Shown: positions 17,304-26,800 of the stretch, one piece after another
Position numbering within the stretch: position 1 is the stretch's first letter
Layout of the letters: every line of letters starts with the position of its first letter
Assembly (NCBI GenBank): GCA_040506275.1
Contig: JBEVXD010000002.1
Coordinates: 248,001 to 312,000, forward strand
Reading direction: 5' to 3'
Source of the DNA: Thiodiazotropha sp040506275
GTDB taxonomy: Bacteria; Pseudomonadota; Gammaproteobacteria; Chromatiales; Chromatiaceae
Length of the DNA stretch: 64,000 nt
Made by a program: the position numbers and the translations under genes
Notes under the pieces: generated by a model
Databases searched by the model: none
What the model was told of the DNA's origin: nothing
Seen by the model: only the letters and a program-made list of their open reading frames with translations

Positions 17304-19049
17304 TTAGTCATTTTGTTTCCAGGTATAGATGGCTTCAGCTTTGTTACCCGGTTCAAAAAAGTGTAGCTGCTTACACAGAGATTCAACCAGCTTCAAGCCA
17401 CGCCCACTATATAGTTGGTCATCGGTAATTTCAGTCACATGGTTTTTGAAATCGAAACCTGTGCCACTGTCTTCAATGGTAATGATGATATAGCCGCTGT
17501 TGTCTTGGCTATGAATCCTCAAATTTATTCTGACACAACCTTGAGATATATCACTCAACCGCTGTTCTCTCAGTTGAAAATAGTCTGTAAAGCCGTTTTC
17601 GCCCTGTTTAAGACTTGAATCAAGATTAAGTACGCCATGATCAAGTGCATTGACATAGAGTTCTGTCAGAATCGTGAAAAGAGGGCGTCTGTGATCGTGG
17701 AGTCCTGCGGTTTCCTGTATTGAGTTGATCAGGATTGGTATAGGATCTGCCTGACGAAGTTGTGCGCCATAGAGTGTGAACTCGAATTCAATACAGTCGG
17801 GATGCTCTTTTAAAAGGGTATCTGGATAGCCCTTTTGAATTGAACTGTAATCTGATGCCGCTCTCCAGCTTGGGAACATCTCCCTGACCAATGGTACCTC
17901 AACCACGCTGATATCATCGTCCTGAGCAGCATCTTTGCAAAAGTTTTCTAAATCCAGTTCCAACTTTTCCAAAATGTAACTATTTTTGATGCTGTTCTTG
18001 ATAGACTCGGAATATCTTAGTTGACCAAACAGCTCACCCTGGGCGTTGCGGGCCTCTGTCACACCATCGGTTGCGAGTATGATTCGGTCACCTTCATCAA
18101 TGCGTAGCACATGGAATTCACCCTTCATGTCGATGTTTGGTGAAATCCCCAGTGGTAGTGATTGGGAAAGGATTTTCTGTTTGACACGACGAGTATCTTT
18201 TTCAATCAGAAAACAGTCGGGCATGCCACAATTAATTATAGTGATATGATCGAGTTGATGATCAATCTTTACAAACTGTGTAGCCATAAACATCCCGGTT
18301 GGCAGTAAACTGTACAGTTTGTTATTTATGGCCTGAAGTATCTGTTGTGGTGCAAAACCCTTTGCGGTCATAGAACGGAAGGCTTCAGAAGTTGGTAATG
18401 CACCTAAGGCAGATGCCAGTCCATGACCGGTGAAGTCGCCTAATAAAACATAAAGATCATGAGATGGCGCGAACGCTGTAAGCAGCAGGTCGCCACTGAA
18501 CACGCTGGCAGGCTTTAGCAAACTATAAATGTGATCAAGTGCAACATTATCGGCGACTACTGCGCCACTGAAGACTTGTTCAGCGATCTCTTCGTCTCTC
18601 TGCATTCTACTATAGAGCATGCGTGTGTCCTGCTGAAGGACACGAATACGATCCATTGCTTTCACTTTTGCAGAAAGAACTGTAAAGCTATAAGGTTTTG
18701 ATAAAAAGTCATCCCCTCCGACCTCGACACAACGAGCCAGAGCTTTCTCATCTTGCATGGCAGTGAGAAAAATAATGGGCACAAAGTGGTCACCGGCTTT
18801 TTGTTTGATTTGAATGGTTGCCTCATAGCCATCCATTTCAGGCATCATTACATCCATGAAGATGATATCAGGTTGTTGCTGTTGAAAGCATTCCACGGCT
18901 TCAATACCGTTTTCAGCTTCGATTACCTCATAATCATGTTTTTGTAACAGCTTTTTTAAAATCAGCCTATTGGTGATTTCATCCTCGACAATTAGAGCTT
19001 TGCCGTGATTTTTGCTTAATTTGGGGTCTGTAGACATGGCATCAACCAT
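17304..19049 (-). CDS. Response regulator fused to PP2C/SpoIIE phosphatase and anti-sigma-type ATPase domain
   Basis: This 581-residue protein has three modules. A receiver domain (about 16-135) carries phospho-acceptor Asp66 in IIFMDVMMPEMDGY. A PP2C/RsbU-type serine phosphatase (about 185-390) has GDLLLTAF, GDFTGHGLASAL and LATDGVTEARN. A C-terminal HATPase_c of RsbW type (about 450-578) has ELYVNALDHGVL, EDSGTGFDF and GRGLKLVE. Such fusions run partner-switching pathways, adding and removing phosphate on a STAS-domain antagonist. No stand-alone STAS protein or cognate histidine kinase is adjacent; the nearest STAS domain is the N-terminus of the divergent MlaE-like permease. The target is unknown. 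Confidence 0.85.
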   Translation of the reverse strand: MVDAMSTDPKLSKNHGKALIVEDEITNRLILKKLLQKHDYEVIEAENGIEAVECFQQQQPDIIFMDVMMPEMDGYEATIQIKQKAGDHFVPIIFLTAMQDEKALARCVEVGGDDFLSKPYSFTVLSAKVKAMDRIRVLQQDTRMLYSRMQRDEEIAEQVFSGAVVADNVALDHIYSLLKPASVFSGDLLLTAFAPSHDLYVLLGDFTGHGLASALGALPTSEAFRSMTAKGFAPQQILQAINNKLYSLLPTGMFMATQFVKIDHQLDHITIINCGMPDCFLIEKDTRRVKQKILSQSLPLGISPNIDMKGEFHVLRIDEGDRIILATDGVTEARNAQGELFGQLRYSESIKNSIKNSYILEKLELDLENFCKDAAQDDDISVVEVPLVREMFPSWRAASDYSSIQKGYPDTLLKEHPDCIEFEFTLYGAQLRQADPIPILINSIQETAGLHDHRRPLFTILTELYVNALDHGVLNLDSSLKQGENGFTDYFQLREQRLSDISQGCVRINLRIHSQDNSGYIIITIEDSGTGFDFKNHVTEITDDQLYSGRGLKLVESLCKQLHFFEPGNKAEAIYTWKQND

Positions 19050-19163
19050 TTTCTTATAAAATTAGTCCTAGGCAAACTCTGAAATCAGTGAGGCCCTGAC
19101 TTGTTCAGAGACTCCCTATCTAGATCGACTCATGTAGAAATATCTGAACTGCTCATTTTGATA

Positions 19164-19184
19164 CCACAATATGGATCATTGTGG
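19164..19184. promoter_or_regulatory. Perfect palindrome, candidate operator between divergent operons
   Basis: CCACAAT (19164-19170) and ATTGTGG (19178-19184) are exact reverse complements around a 7-nt centre. The site sits in the 207-bp region between the partner-switch regulator gene and the MlaE-type operon. It looks like a dimeric regulator site, with regulator unknown. Confidence 0.4.
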
Positions 19185-19256
19185 GCTATTCAGCAAACCC
19201 AGGATGTGATATTGATGTATTTTATTTGTTATTCGGTCGAGTATGGACGTTGATCA

Positions 19257-20387
19257 GTGCACCATGAATCACTGAAAATATCTTTTCCTGCTCCTGATAC
19301 TGCAGAACTTGCCTTCCGGGGCGATTGGACTATCCAATCCGAAATCTACGGGTGGGGGCATCTACAGGATCAGTTACTGTCCCAGGCAGATTTAAAAGAG
19401 ATCCGGCTAGATACACATCATCTCAAGTCGTGGGATAGCCGTCTGTTATGTCTGTTACAGCAATTGAATGTCTTTTGTACTGATAATGAGTGCCAGCTGC
19501 AGACTGGCGACTTACCTATTGGGATAAAGCGGTTGTTGGATCTGGGGCAGGCTGTTGCTGAAAGAAAAGGGGCCAGGAGAGCAGATCAACGCTATTCCCT
19601 GCTTTATCGCCTGGGTGATAACGTTTTGGCTGCTTGGCGCGAGTCAGTCAGCTTTACAACCTTTGCAGGGGAGCTGCTACTTGCCTTTCTTCGATTGCTC
19701 AGGGGGAAGGCAAGTTTCCGTTCAACAGATTTCTATCTCTTTCTTCAGGCAGCTGGTCCGGAGGCTCTGCCTATCGTCAGTCTGATCGCTATTCTGGTTG
19801 GGGCGGTACTGGCTTTTGTCGGTGCAATACAACTGCAGATGTTTGGTGCCGAGATCTATGTAGCAAATTTGGTTGCCCTGGGTTCGGTGCGCGAGATGGG
19901 GGCGATGATGACCGCAATAATCATGGCGGGCCGCACCGGCTCTGCATATGCCGCACAGCTAGGCAGTATGCAGGTTAATGACGAGCTTGATGCATTAAAA
20001 ACCTTTGGTATCTCTGCAGTCGATTTTCTGGTTTTACCCCGAATTCTGGCGTTGGTAATCATGTTACCTTTACTGACACTATGGGCCGATATACTCGGTA
20101 TTTTTGGTGGTCTTTTAGTGGGGGTCTTTGTTCTGGATCTTTCACTGCTGGAGTATATGGTACAAAGTAAAGATGCGATAGCTTGGGAAGATATCGCTGC
20201 TGGCCTGATAAAAAGTGTGTTGTTCGCAATCGTTATCGCAATGTCTGGATGCCTGCGAGGTTTGCAAAGTGGAAAAGACTCCTCATCAGTCGGTAAAGCC
20301 ACTACATCCGCTATGGTTACTGCCATCCTGTTGATCGTCATATGGGATGCTATTACCACCATTCTTTTTAACCAGTTAGGTTTTTAA
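19257..20387 (+). CDS. MlaE-family ABC transporter permease with N-terminal STAS domain
   Basis: Of 376 residues, 1-100 form a STAS-like fold and about 125-370 form an MlaE/YrbE permease. The permease has five or so membrane helices and the typical AELRVANLVALGSVREMG-like stretch (here EIYVANLVALGSVREMG). The family moves phospholipids or other hydrophobic molecules between inner and outer membranes. In canonical Mla systems the STAS protein MlaB is separate; here it is fused. Translation starts at GTG 19257; an ATG close by is out of frame. The stop overlaps the ATPase gene start by one base. The order E-F-D-lipoprotein marks a paralogue of the mlaFEDCB operon. Confidence 0.87.
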   Translation: MHHESLKISFPAPDTAELAFRGDWTIQSEIYGWGHLQDQLLSQADLKEIRLDTHHLKSWDSRLLCLLQQLNVFCTDNECQLQTGDLPIGIKRLLDLGQAVAERKGARRADQRYSLLYRLGDNVLAAWRESVSFTTFAGELLLAFLRLLRGKASFRSTDFYLFLQAAGPEALPIVSLIAILVGAVLAFVGAIQLQMFGAEIYVANLVALGSVREMGAMMTAIIMAGRTGSAYAAQLGSMQVNDELDALKTFGISAVDFLVLPRILALVIMLPLLTLWADILGIFGGLLVGVFVLDLSLLEYMVQSKDAIAWEDIAAGLIKSVLFAIVIAMSGCLRGLQSGKDSSSVGKATTSAMVTAILLIVIWDAITTILFNQLGF

Positions 20388-21199
20388 TGGGTATGGTGTT
20401 TCATTCAGAGCATGAGAGAGCTGATGAGCCTGTGATCGAGGTGCAGGGTCTCACCATGGCATATGGTGACTTTGTCATCCAACGGGATTTGAACTTCACT
20501 ATCCAGCGCGGTGATGTGTTCATCATTATGGGGGGCAGTGGGTGTGGGAAAAGTACCCTGTTGCGTCATTTGATTGGACTGAAAAAGCCTGCGCAGGGAA
20601 AAATACACTATCAAGCACAATCCTTCTGGGATCTCGATATCCAGGAGCGCCAACAGATAATGCGAAGAATGGGGGTTCTATACCAATCCGGTGCCCTGTG
20701 GTCCCACATGACCCTAGCTGAGAACATTGCTCTGCCACTGCACACTTACACTGAACTCTCAGCCCCGGAAGTGAGTGAGTTGTCTTCATTCAAACTTTCC
20801 CTGGTGGGATTAAAAGGTTTCGAGGACTACTATCCATCAGAGATTAGTGGCGGTATGCAGAAGCGTGCCGGACTGGCTCGAGCTATGGCTCTGGATCCGG
20901 AACTTCTGTTTTTCGATGAGCCTTCAGCTGGTCTGGATCCGGTCAGTGCAAGACGTCTCGATGACCTGATCATCGAGTTGAGTGAGTCACTAGGGACTAC
21001 CGTTGTTGTTGTGACCCATGAGCTGGCGAGCATCTTTGCGATTGGCAGTGATTCCGTATTTCTTGACCCGGAATGTAAAACCATGATCGCTCAAGGCAAT
21101 CCGGTAGAACTTTTGGCTCAGACCGAAGACCCCAGGGTTCGGGATTTTCTGACCCGAGGTGATTCAGAGGTAGACTACAATCATGCAATCAAAGATTAG
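20387..21199 (+). CDS. MlaF-family ABC transporter ATP-binding protein
   Basis: The 270-residue ATPase has Walker A GGSGCGKST, Q-loop YQSG, signature ISGGMQKRAGLARA, Walker B LLFFDEP and switch histidine VVTHE. The GGMQKR signature is characteristic of MlaF/Ttg2A-type lipid transport ATPases. It powers the MlaE-like permease encoded just upstream and overlaps both neighbours (1 bp with the permease, 17 bp with the MCE gene). A second in-frame ATG two codons in is an alternative start. Confidence 0.92.
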   Translation: MGMVFHSEHERADEPVIEVQGLTMAYGDFVIQRDLNFTIQRGDVFIIMGGSGCGKSTLLRHLIGLKKPAQGKIHYQAQSFWDLDIQERQQIMRRMGVLYQSGALWSHMTLAENIALPLHTYTELSAPEVSELSSFKLSLVGLKGFEDYYPSEISGGMQKRAGLARAMALDPELLFFDEPSAGLDPVSARRLDDLIIELSESLGTTVVVVTHELASIFAIGSDSVFLDPECKTMIAQGNPVELLAQTEDPRVRDFLTRGDSEVDYNHAIKD

Positions 21200-22193
21200 C
21201 CCAACCCTTATTGGTAGCTTCGTCCTGGCGACACTGGTGTTGGGGCTGGGTTCTCTGTTTCTCCTCTCAAATGGCTCCCTGGCGAAAAAGCCCACGCTTT
21301 TTATTCTCTACTTTGAAGGCGATGTGAAGGGATTACAGGTTGGTTCACCTGTGAATTTCCGTGGGGTAAAGGTAGGCCAGGTCGAATCGATGTCGATTAC
21401 CTATTTTCAGGAGTCACAGGAGTTCAGAATTCCAGTAGTGATCGGTATCGAAGATTCTCGTGTGGAAGTGGAAGGGGTAGTGACTGACCAGAGTGGCATG
21501 TTGGAACTGCATAAGCTGATCCAGCAGGGGCTCAGAGCCAGACTCAATCTACAAAGTCTGGTTACCGGGAGATTGGAGATTGAATTGGATTTCATGCCGG
21601 ATACGCCAATCAGACTTGTCAATGAAGATGATCTCTATCCTGAAATACCGACAATTCAATCCAGCATGGAAAAGCTGGCGACTGCAATTGATAAGATACC
21701 AGTTGAGCGGATAACTCAAAGATTGTCAGAAATACTGGATAGTATCGATGGGATGATGGCACATGGTGGGCTTAAAAATCTGACCTCTTCTCTAATTCAG
21801 ATAACAGAAAGATTGGATAAAGTGAGTCAGTTGCTTGTTGAAGAGACCCCTGAGCTGATGAATAACAGTAATGCGACCCTGGCTGAGGCTAGGGCAATGA
21901 TCTCAGATGTGGCAGATGCTGCCAGACAAACTCAGTCATTGATCGCAACAACAGATAAGAATTTGTCATCGGCCTTTTCGCGATGGGATGCAACCTTAGC
22001 CAGCGGTGATGAGACCTTTAAGCAGGTTGGTGATGTTGCTAAGTCAGCGGATCATGTTCTTAATCAGGATTCAGAGTTGATGAATCAGCTGACTATGACT
22101 TTACGTGAACTAGGCAGTGCGGCGCGCTCAATACGCATCATGTCCGAATATCTTGAGCGCCATCCTGAGGCGTTGCTACGTGGGAAACAGTAA
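21183..22193 (+). CDS. MlaD-family MCE-domain substrate-binding protein
   Basis: The 336-residue protein has one N-terminal membrane helix (about 7-29), then an MCE domain (about 38-118) with YFEGDVKGLQVGSPVNFRGVKVGQV. A long C-terminal helical region, predicted coiled, extends into the periplasm. MCE proteins form hexameric rings that channel lipids. It is longer than E. coli MlaD (about 180 residues) and resembles the PqiB/LetB-side or single-MCE long forms with tunnel-like extensions. The 5' end overlaps the ATPase gene, and the lipoprotein gene starts 5 bp after its stop. Confidence 0.9.
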   Translation: MQSKISPTLIGSFVLATLVLGLGSLFLLSNGSLAKKPTLFILYFEGDVKGLQVGSPVNFRGVKVGQVESMSITYFQESQEFRIPVVIGIEDSRVEVEGVVTDQSGMLELHKLIQQGLRARLNLQSLVTGRLEIELDFMPDTPIRLVNEDDLYPEIPTIQSSMEKLATAIDKIPVERITQRLSEILDSIDGMMAHGGLKNLTSSLIQITERLDKVSQLLVEETPELMNNSNATLAEARAMISDVADAARQTQSLIATTDKNLSSAFSRWDATLASGDETFKQVGDVAKSADHVLNQDSELMNQLTMTLRELGSAARSIRIMSEYLERHPEALLRGKQ

Positions 22194-22197
22194 GCTC

Positions 22198-22815
22198 ATG
22201 AAACATTGGTTTATCCAGAATTGGGTTGCTACGACGGTAATATTGGCTAGCCTGGCTGGCTGCGCCAGTCCCTCGCAACCTACTCGTTTTTATCGTTTAG
22301 ATGGCGGTGAGACAGCAGCTGTGATGGTTGATCTGAAACCTCGTCCCGGAGTTGTCCAATTAGGTGTTTCACCAGTGGTATTGGCCGGTTATCTCGATCG
22401 TCCTCAAATCGTTGAACGTCGTTCCAGGCATCGGCTGGAACTCTATGAGTTTGACCAATGGGCTGGATCCCTTCAAGAGAACCTGCAGAGCGTGGTGAGT
22501 GAACGATTGCAACAGCAATTGAAGAGAGTGCAGGTGATCGCTTACCCTTGGCCACAAAGTCTGAATCCACAATTTGAACTGAATCTTTCCATTAGCCGCT
22601 TCGATAGGGCTGGGGATAAGGTGGTGTTGCAGGCTCTCTGGAGTCTGGTCGAGCGTCGAAGTAATCAGATTTTGGAGATGCAAAAGGTGACCTTACAAGA
22701 GCCCTTTTCCGGTGGGGATATAGAAGCAGGTATAGAGGCTGCCAATGAGGCTGTAAACAGGTTATCAGAAAATATGGCATCACAAATCCGCAGAAGTGTG
22801 ACAAAACCTGAGTAA
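22198..22815 (+). CDS. ABC-type transport auxiliary lipoprotein (PqiC/YmbA family)
   Basis: The 205-residue protein starts MKHWFIQNW and has a lipoprotein signal with lipobox LAGC near residue 20, then YRLDG and a PqiC-like domain of about 160 residues. In Pqi-type MCE systems this outer-membrane lipoprotein anchors the periplasmic lipid bridge. The ATG at 22198 is preferred over longer in-frame starts, which would precede the signal peptide with an unrelated 27-residue extension overlapping the MCE gene. It ends the four-gene lipid transport operon. The mixture of Mla-like permease/ATPase and Pqi-like lipoprotein is seen in other gammaproteobacteria. Confidence 0.82.
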   Translation: MKHWFIQNWVATTVILASLAGCASPSQPTRFYRLDGGETAAVMVDLKPRPGVVQLGVSPVVLAGYLDRPQIVERRSRHRLELYEFDQWAGSLQENLQSVVSERLQQQLKRVQVIAYPWPQSLNPQFELNLSISRFDRAGDKVVLQALWSLVERRSNQILEMQKVTLQEPFSGGDIEAGIEAANEAVNRLSENMASQIRRSVTKPE

Positions 22816-22861
22816 CACTACTCTCCCTTCGGCCTGTCCTTTTACATTTAAACTGTTAGAG

Positions 22862-22937
22862 GCGCCAAGACGGCCCTGAACCTACCTATTTAGGTGCTGG
22901 GTTAGGAACCATCGGCAAGGCCAAATTAGTTTGGCGC
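22862..22937. other. Structured intergenic element with nested inverted repeats
   Basis: GCGCCAA (22862-22868) pairs exactly with TTGGCGC (22931-22937). Nested inside are GGCC/GGCC, AACC/GGTT and a small ACCT/AGGT hairpin, so about 76 nt can fold almost end to end. It sits between convergent operons (lipoprotein + and csiV -) and has no T run. It could be a palindromic repeat element, a structured RNA or a Rho-dependent end. Confidence 0.35.
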
Positions 22938-23008
22938 AATCAGTTGCATTTGCTCGTTCCAATGCAGGAGTTTGGGGACGAGAATGAATTAATTACACTC
23001 ATCTGATA

Positions 23009-23764
23009 TTACTGCTGTGTCTCTTGTGTCTCTTGTGTCTGCGCAGGTAGTGTTTCAGTAACTGGCTCTTCAATGACCTCAGGGGCAGGCATTTCATAAC
23101 GTTGTGCTATGGCCAAAACGCCGAGAACGGGGTGATCCAAATAGTGTAGCCTACCGCTACGCATGCGACGCTTATCCTGCATACGGTAGCTGCGAAAATC
23201 AGGTCCATAACTATCCTCTGAAATTGAATCGTTGTTCTCAGCTCTCAATAGGATATCGGTCTCCAGATGGAGATAGCGTTTAACACCAAATTTGATGCTA
23301 CCTTCCAGTCTTGGCAAGGGTTCATCGAACGCGGATTGGCTTTTTGGTTTTAAACTGAAGTAAATGGGGGTGGCCTGATCAGGATGAGTAACAGGTTGAC
23401 GCCAGGCGATATGGTAGAGAGGTCTATAGTCCCGTGATCTTCGCATAATGTTCCATGCCTCACTCAAGCTCTTCTCCTGTGCAGGTAGGGCACGATAGGC
23501 AATCGGTTTGTTTGCCTGTGTGAGTGGGCCTCGAGTAAGTCCTACACTTCCTTCCTGGTCAGGCAGGCCTGGGTCAAGTTCCCAGGATTCAGTACGACCT
23601 GCACCTGGTGCAATGCGACGAAATACCAGGATCTCGAACTGATACCAGGGTTCAGATGTTTCTCCGCTATGGGAGTCTGCCGGCAGGCTCATAGGAAGAA
23701 AGAGCAGCAAGCCAAGTATAAGCAGTATTATTCTTCCTTTGATATCGATCATCTCGTGAACCAT
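23009..23764 (-). CDS. csiV: CsiV family periplasmic protein
   Basis: The 251-residue protein has a signal peptide (hydrophobic core at about 12-25, cleavage near LPADSHS). It then has the family opening WYQFEILVFRR, with a low-complexity Thr/Gln tail. CsiV is a peptidoglycan-binding protein first named for allowing D-amino-acid-responsive control in Vibrio; in other genera its job is unclear. Lying directly downstream of mfd on the same strand is a conserved gammaproteobacterial arrangement and supports the call. The last 12 residues are TQETQETQQ-like repeats produced by a short direct DNA repeat at 23011-23040. Confidence 0.75.
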   Translation of the reverse strand: MVHEMIDIKGRIILLILGLLLFLPMSLPADSHSGETSEPWYQFEILVFRRIAPGAGRTESWELDPGLPDQEGSVGLTRGPLTQANKPIAYRALPAQEKSLSEAWNIMRRSRDYRPLYHIAWRQPVTHPDQATPIYFSLKPKSQSAFDEPLPRLEGSIKFGVKRYLHLETDILLRAENNDSISEDSYGPDFRSYRMQDKRRMRSGRLHYLDHPVLGVLAIAQRYEMPAPEVIEEPVTETLPAQTQETQETQQ

Positions 23765-23831
23765 GTTACAAATAGCACCTTGTGTTTGTGGGACATGCCC
23801 CTGAATGGTAGAGAATCTATGATGAGGTAGA

Positions 23832-26800
23832 CTATTCTATCAGCCTGTCGAGCAGGTCGTGTATCTTTTCAACACGATTATCTGGATTCTCAAGTGGCGT
23901 GTGATATCTCAATTTATCGTTACCTTCAAATCGATAGACTTGTGGTTTTTGCTGAATCAGTCTAATCAGTGATGCTGGATCGAACCTTGGACTCTCATCG
24001 AACAGCAGTCTCGCACCCTTTGGACCGGCTTCGATCTTTCTGATTCCAAGGGGATGGGCACGAAGCTTCAACTCTGTGATGGAGAATAGGTTTTTAGCTG
24101 CATCAGGAAGCAATCCAAAGCGGTCAATCATCTCGACTTGCAGTTCGCGTAACTCTGCTTTGTCCTTGGCGCTGGCGATCCGTTTATAGAGCACAAGGCG
24201 ACTGTGTACATCCGGCAGGTAATCTTCAGGCAGCAGTGCAGGTATGCTCAACTCGATTTCGGTACCGTGATCCAGTGGACGGTCCAGTTCCGGTTGACGT
24301 CCGGATTTTAGTGCTTCCACTGCGCGCTCAAGCAGCTCAGTGTAGAGGGCAAAACCGATCTCCTGAATCTGCCCACTCTGTTCATCACCGAGTAATTCTC
24401 CCGCGCCACGGATTTCAAGGTCATGAGTGGCCAGGGTAAATCCGGCACCAAGATCCTCAAGTGATTCAATAGCTTCCAGTCTTTTCTTTGCGTCAGATGT
24501 TAAGCTTTTTGTTGGTGGCGTCAACAGATATGCATAGGCCCGGTGGTGTGAGCGTCCAACGCGTCCGCGTATTTGATGGAGTTGTGCCAGGCCCAGTTTA
24601 TCCGCCCGGTTGATGATGATGGTATTGGCGGTGGGAACATCGATACCACTCTCAACGATTGTTGTGCAGACCAGAAGGTTAAACCGTTGATGATAGAAAT
24701 CCCGCATGATGCCTTCCAGCTTGCGCTCTCGCATCTGCCCATGGGCAACCTGTAGACGGACACCGGGCAATAACTCTTCAAGGCGCTCCGCCATATTCTC
24801 AATGGTGCTGACCTCATTATGCAGGAAGTAGATCTGTCCACCACGCTTTAACTCACGTTGGCAGGCTTCACTGATCAGGCTGTCGCTCCACTGGCTGACA
24901 AAGGTCTTCACCGGGTGTCGCAAAGCTGGAGGGGTGGCGATAATCGACAGATCACGCATGCCGGACATAGCCATATTCAGGGTTCTGGGGATCGGAGTCG
25001 CTGTAAGCGTAAGCAGGTCAACCTCACTGCGAAGCGCTTTAAGTTTCTCTTTATGACGCACACCAAAACGGTGTTCTTCGTCAACGATCACAAGCCCCAG
25101 GTTTTTGAACTCTATGCCTTCAGAGAGGAGCTTATGAGTGCCGATCACAATATCGACATTGCCGCTTTTCAGTCCATCCAATACCACTTGCTGCTGTTTG
25201 CCCGTTCGGAATCGGGAGAGACTCTCAACTTTAACAGGCCAGTCGGCGAAACGATCCGCAAAATTTTGATAGTGCTGTTGTGCCAGCAGGGTGGTGGGTA
25301 CCAATACAGCAACCTGCTTGTTGCCTTGGGTAGCGGTAAAGGCTGCACGCATCGCTACTTCGGTTTTACCAAAACCCACATCGCCGCAGACAACCCGATC
25401 CATAGGCTGAGGGGAGGTCATATCCTCTATCACAGCAGTAATGGTCTGATGCTGATCCGGTGTCTCCTCAAACTCGAAGGATGCGGCGAAATCCTGGTAC
25501 TCCACATCGGGAGCGGGGAAAGCAACCCCCTGACGGGCCGCTCGTCGGGCATAAATCTCCAGCAGTTCTGCGGCAACGTCCCTGATCTGTTTGGCCGCTT
25601 TTTTCTTGGTTTTCTCCCATTGATCTCCACCCAATCGATGTAGTGGGGCATGCTCGGGTGATGCACCTGCATACCGACTGATCAAATGCAGGGAGGCGAC
25701 CGGGACATAGAGTTTGTCACCCCGAGCATATTCCAGGGTAAGGAATTCCGTGGTTTGACCGCCTACATCCAAGGTTTGTAATCCCAGGTAACGACCGACA
25801 CCATGGTCTTCATGAACAACCGGTGCTCCCACATGAAGCTCGGTAAGGTTTCGTACGATTTGATCAGGATCCTGGCTGACCTTGCGACGCCTGCGTTCCT
25901 GACGCACCCGTTCGCCGTACAGTTGGGTTTCGGTAATGATCGCAATACCGGCAGACTCAAGCCACAGGCCCTGTTCGAGGGGGGCAACACAGAGTCCGAT
26001 CTCAAGATCATTTTCGAGGAAATCGTGCCACCCCTCGACAGGTTTGGCATGAATGCCAATGTCCCGCAGTGTCCCGAGAAGCATTTCACGCCTTCCTGCA
26101 CCCTCAGCAACAAACAGGGTTCGCTTTCCCTGATTCTGAAGGAATTGCTTGAGAGCCATAGCGGGGGTTTTACTGCGGGCTTGAAAGGCTACTGGAGGTG
26201 GCAGTTGAGTCTGGTAGTTGATCAGTTCTGCATAACCCTTGCTTCGTGCCGGAAGCTCAGTATGGCTGACTGTAATCAGTTGTCCCCTTTTCAGTTCAGC
26301 TACCAGTTCATCTTCCCGTAGATAGAGATGTTGCGGTGGCAGGATAGGGCGCTCAATATCATGTCGCCGCTCTTCGTAACGACTGGTAACTTCACTGAAG
26401 AAAAGCTCGGCCTGTTCCCTGATATCATTCCATTGAACCAGTAGATGCTGTTCCGGAAGGTAATCGAATAGGGTGGCGGTCTGATCGAAAAACAGTGGCA
26501 GATAGTACTCCAATCCGCTGGGTATCCTGGCTTCTGAAACATCCTGGTAGATCAGGCTTTTCTGCAAGTCTCCCTCAAACTGTACCCGGTAGTTGCGCCG
26601 GAACTGCTGGATGCCCGATTCATCAAGCGGAAACTCCCTGGCTGGGAGCATTTCAATGCTATCCACCTTCTCCGAAGAGCGTTGGGTTTCTGGATCAAAG
26701 GTGCGGATAGTATCAATTTCATCATCGAACAGGTCTATCCGGTAGGGTGTCTGGCTGCCCATTGGGTAGATGTCGAGCAGGGAACCTCTAACCGCAAACT

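Noticed and set aside
24858..25643. 261-residue open frame on the plus strand
   Set aside because: It lies wholly opposite mfd, whose reading is certain; low-quality composition and no family features.
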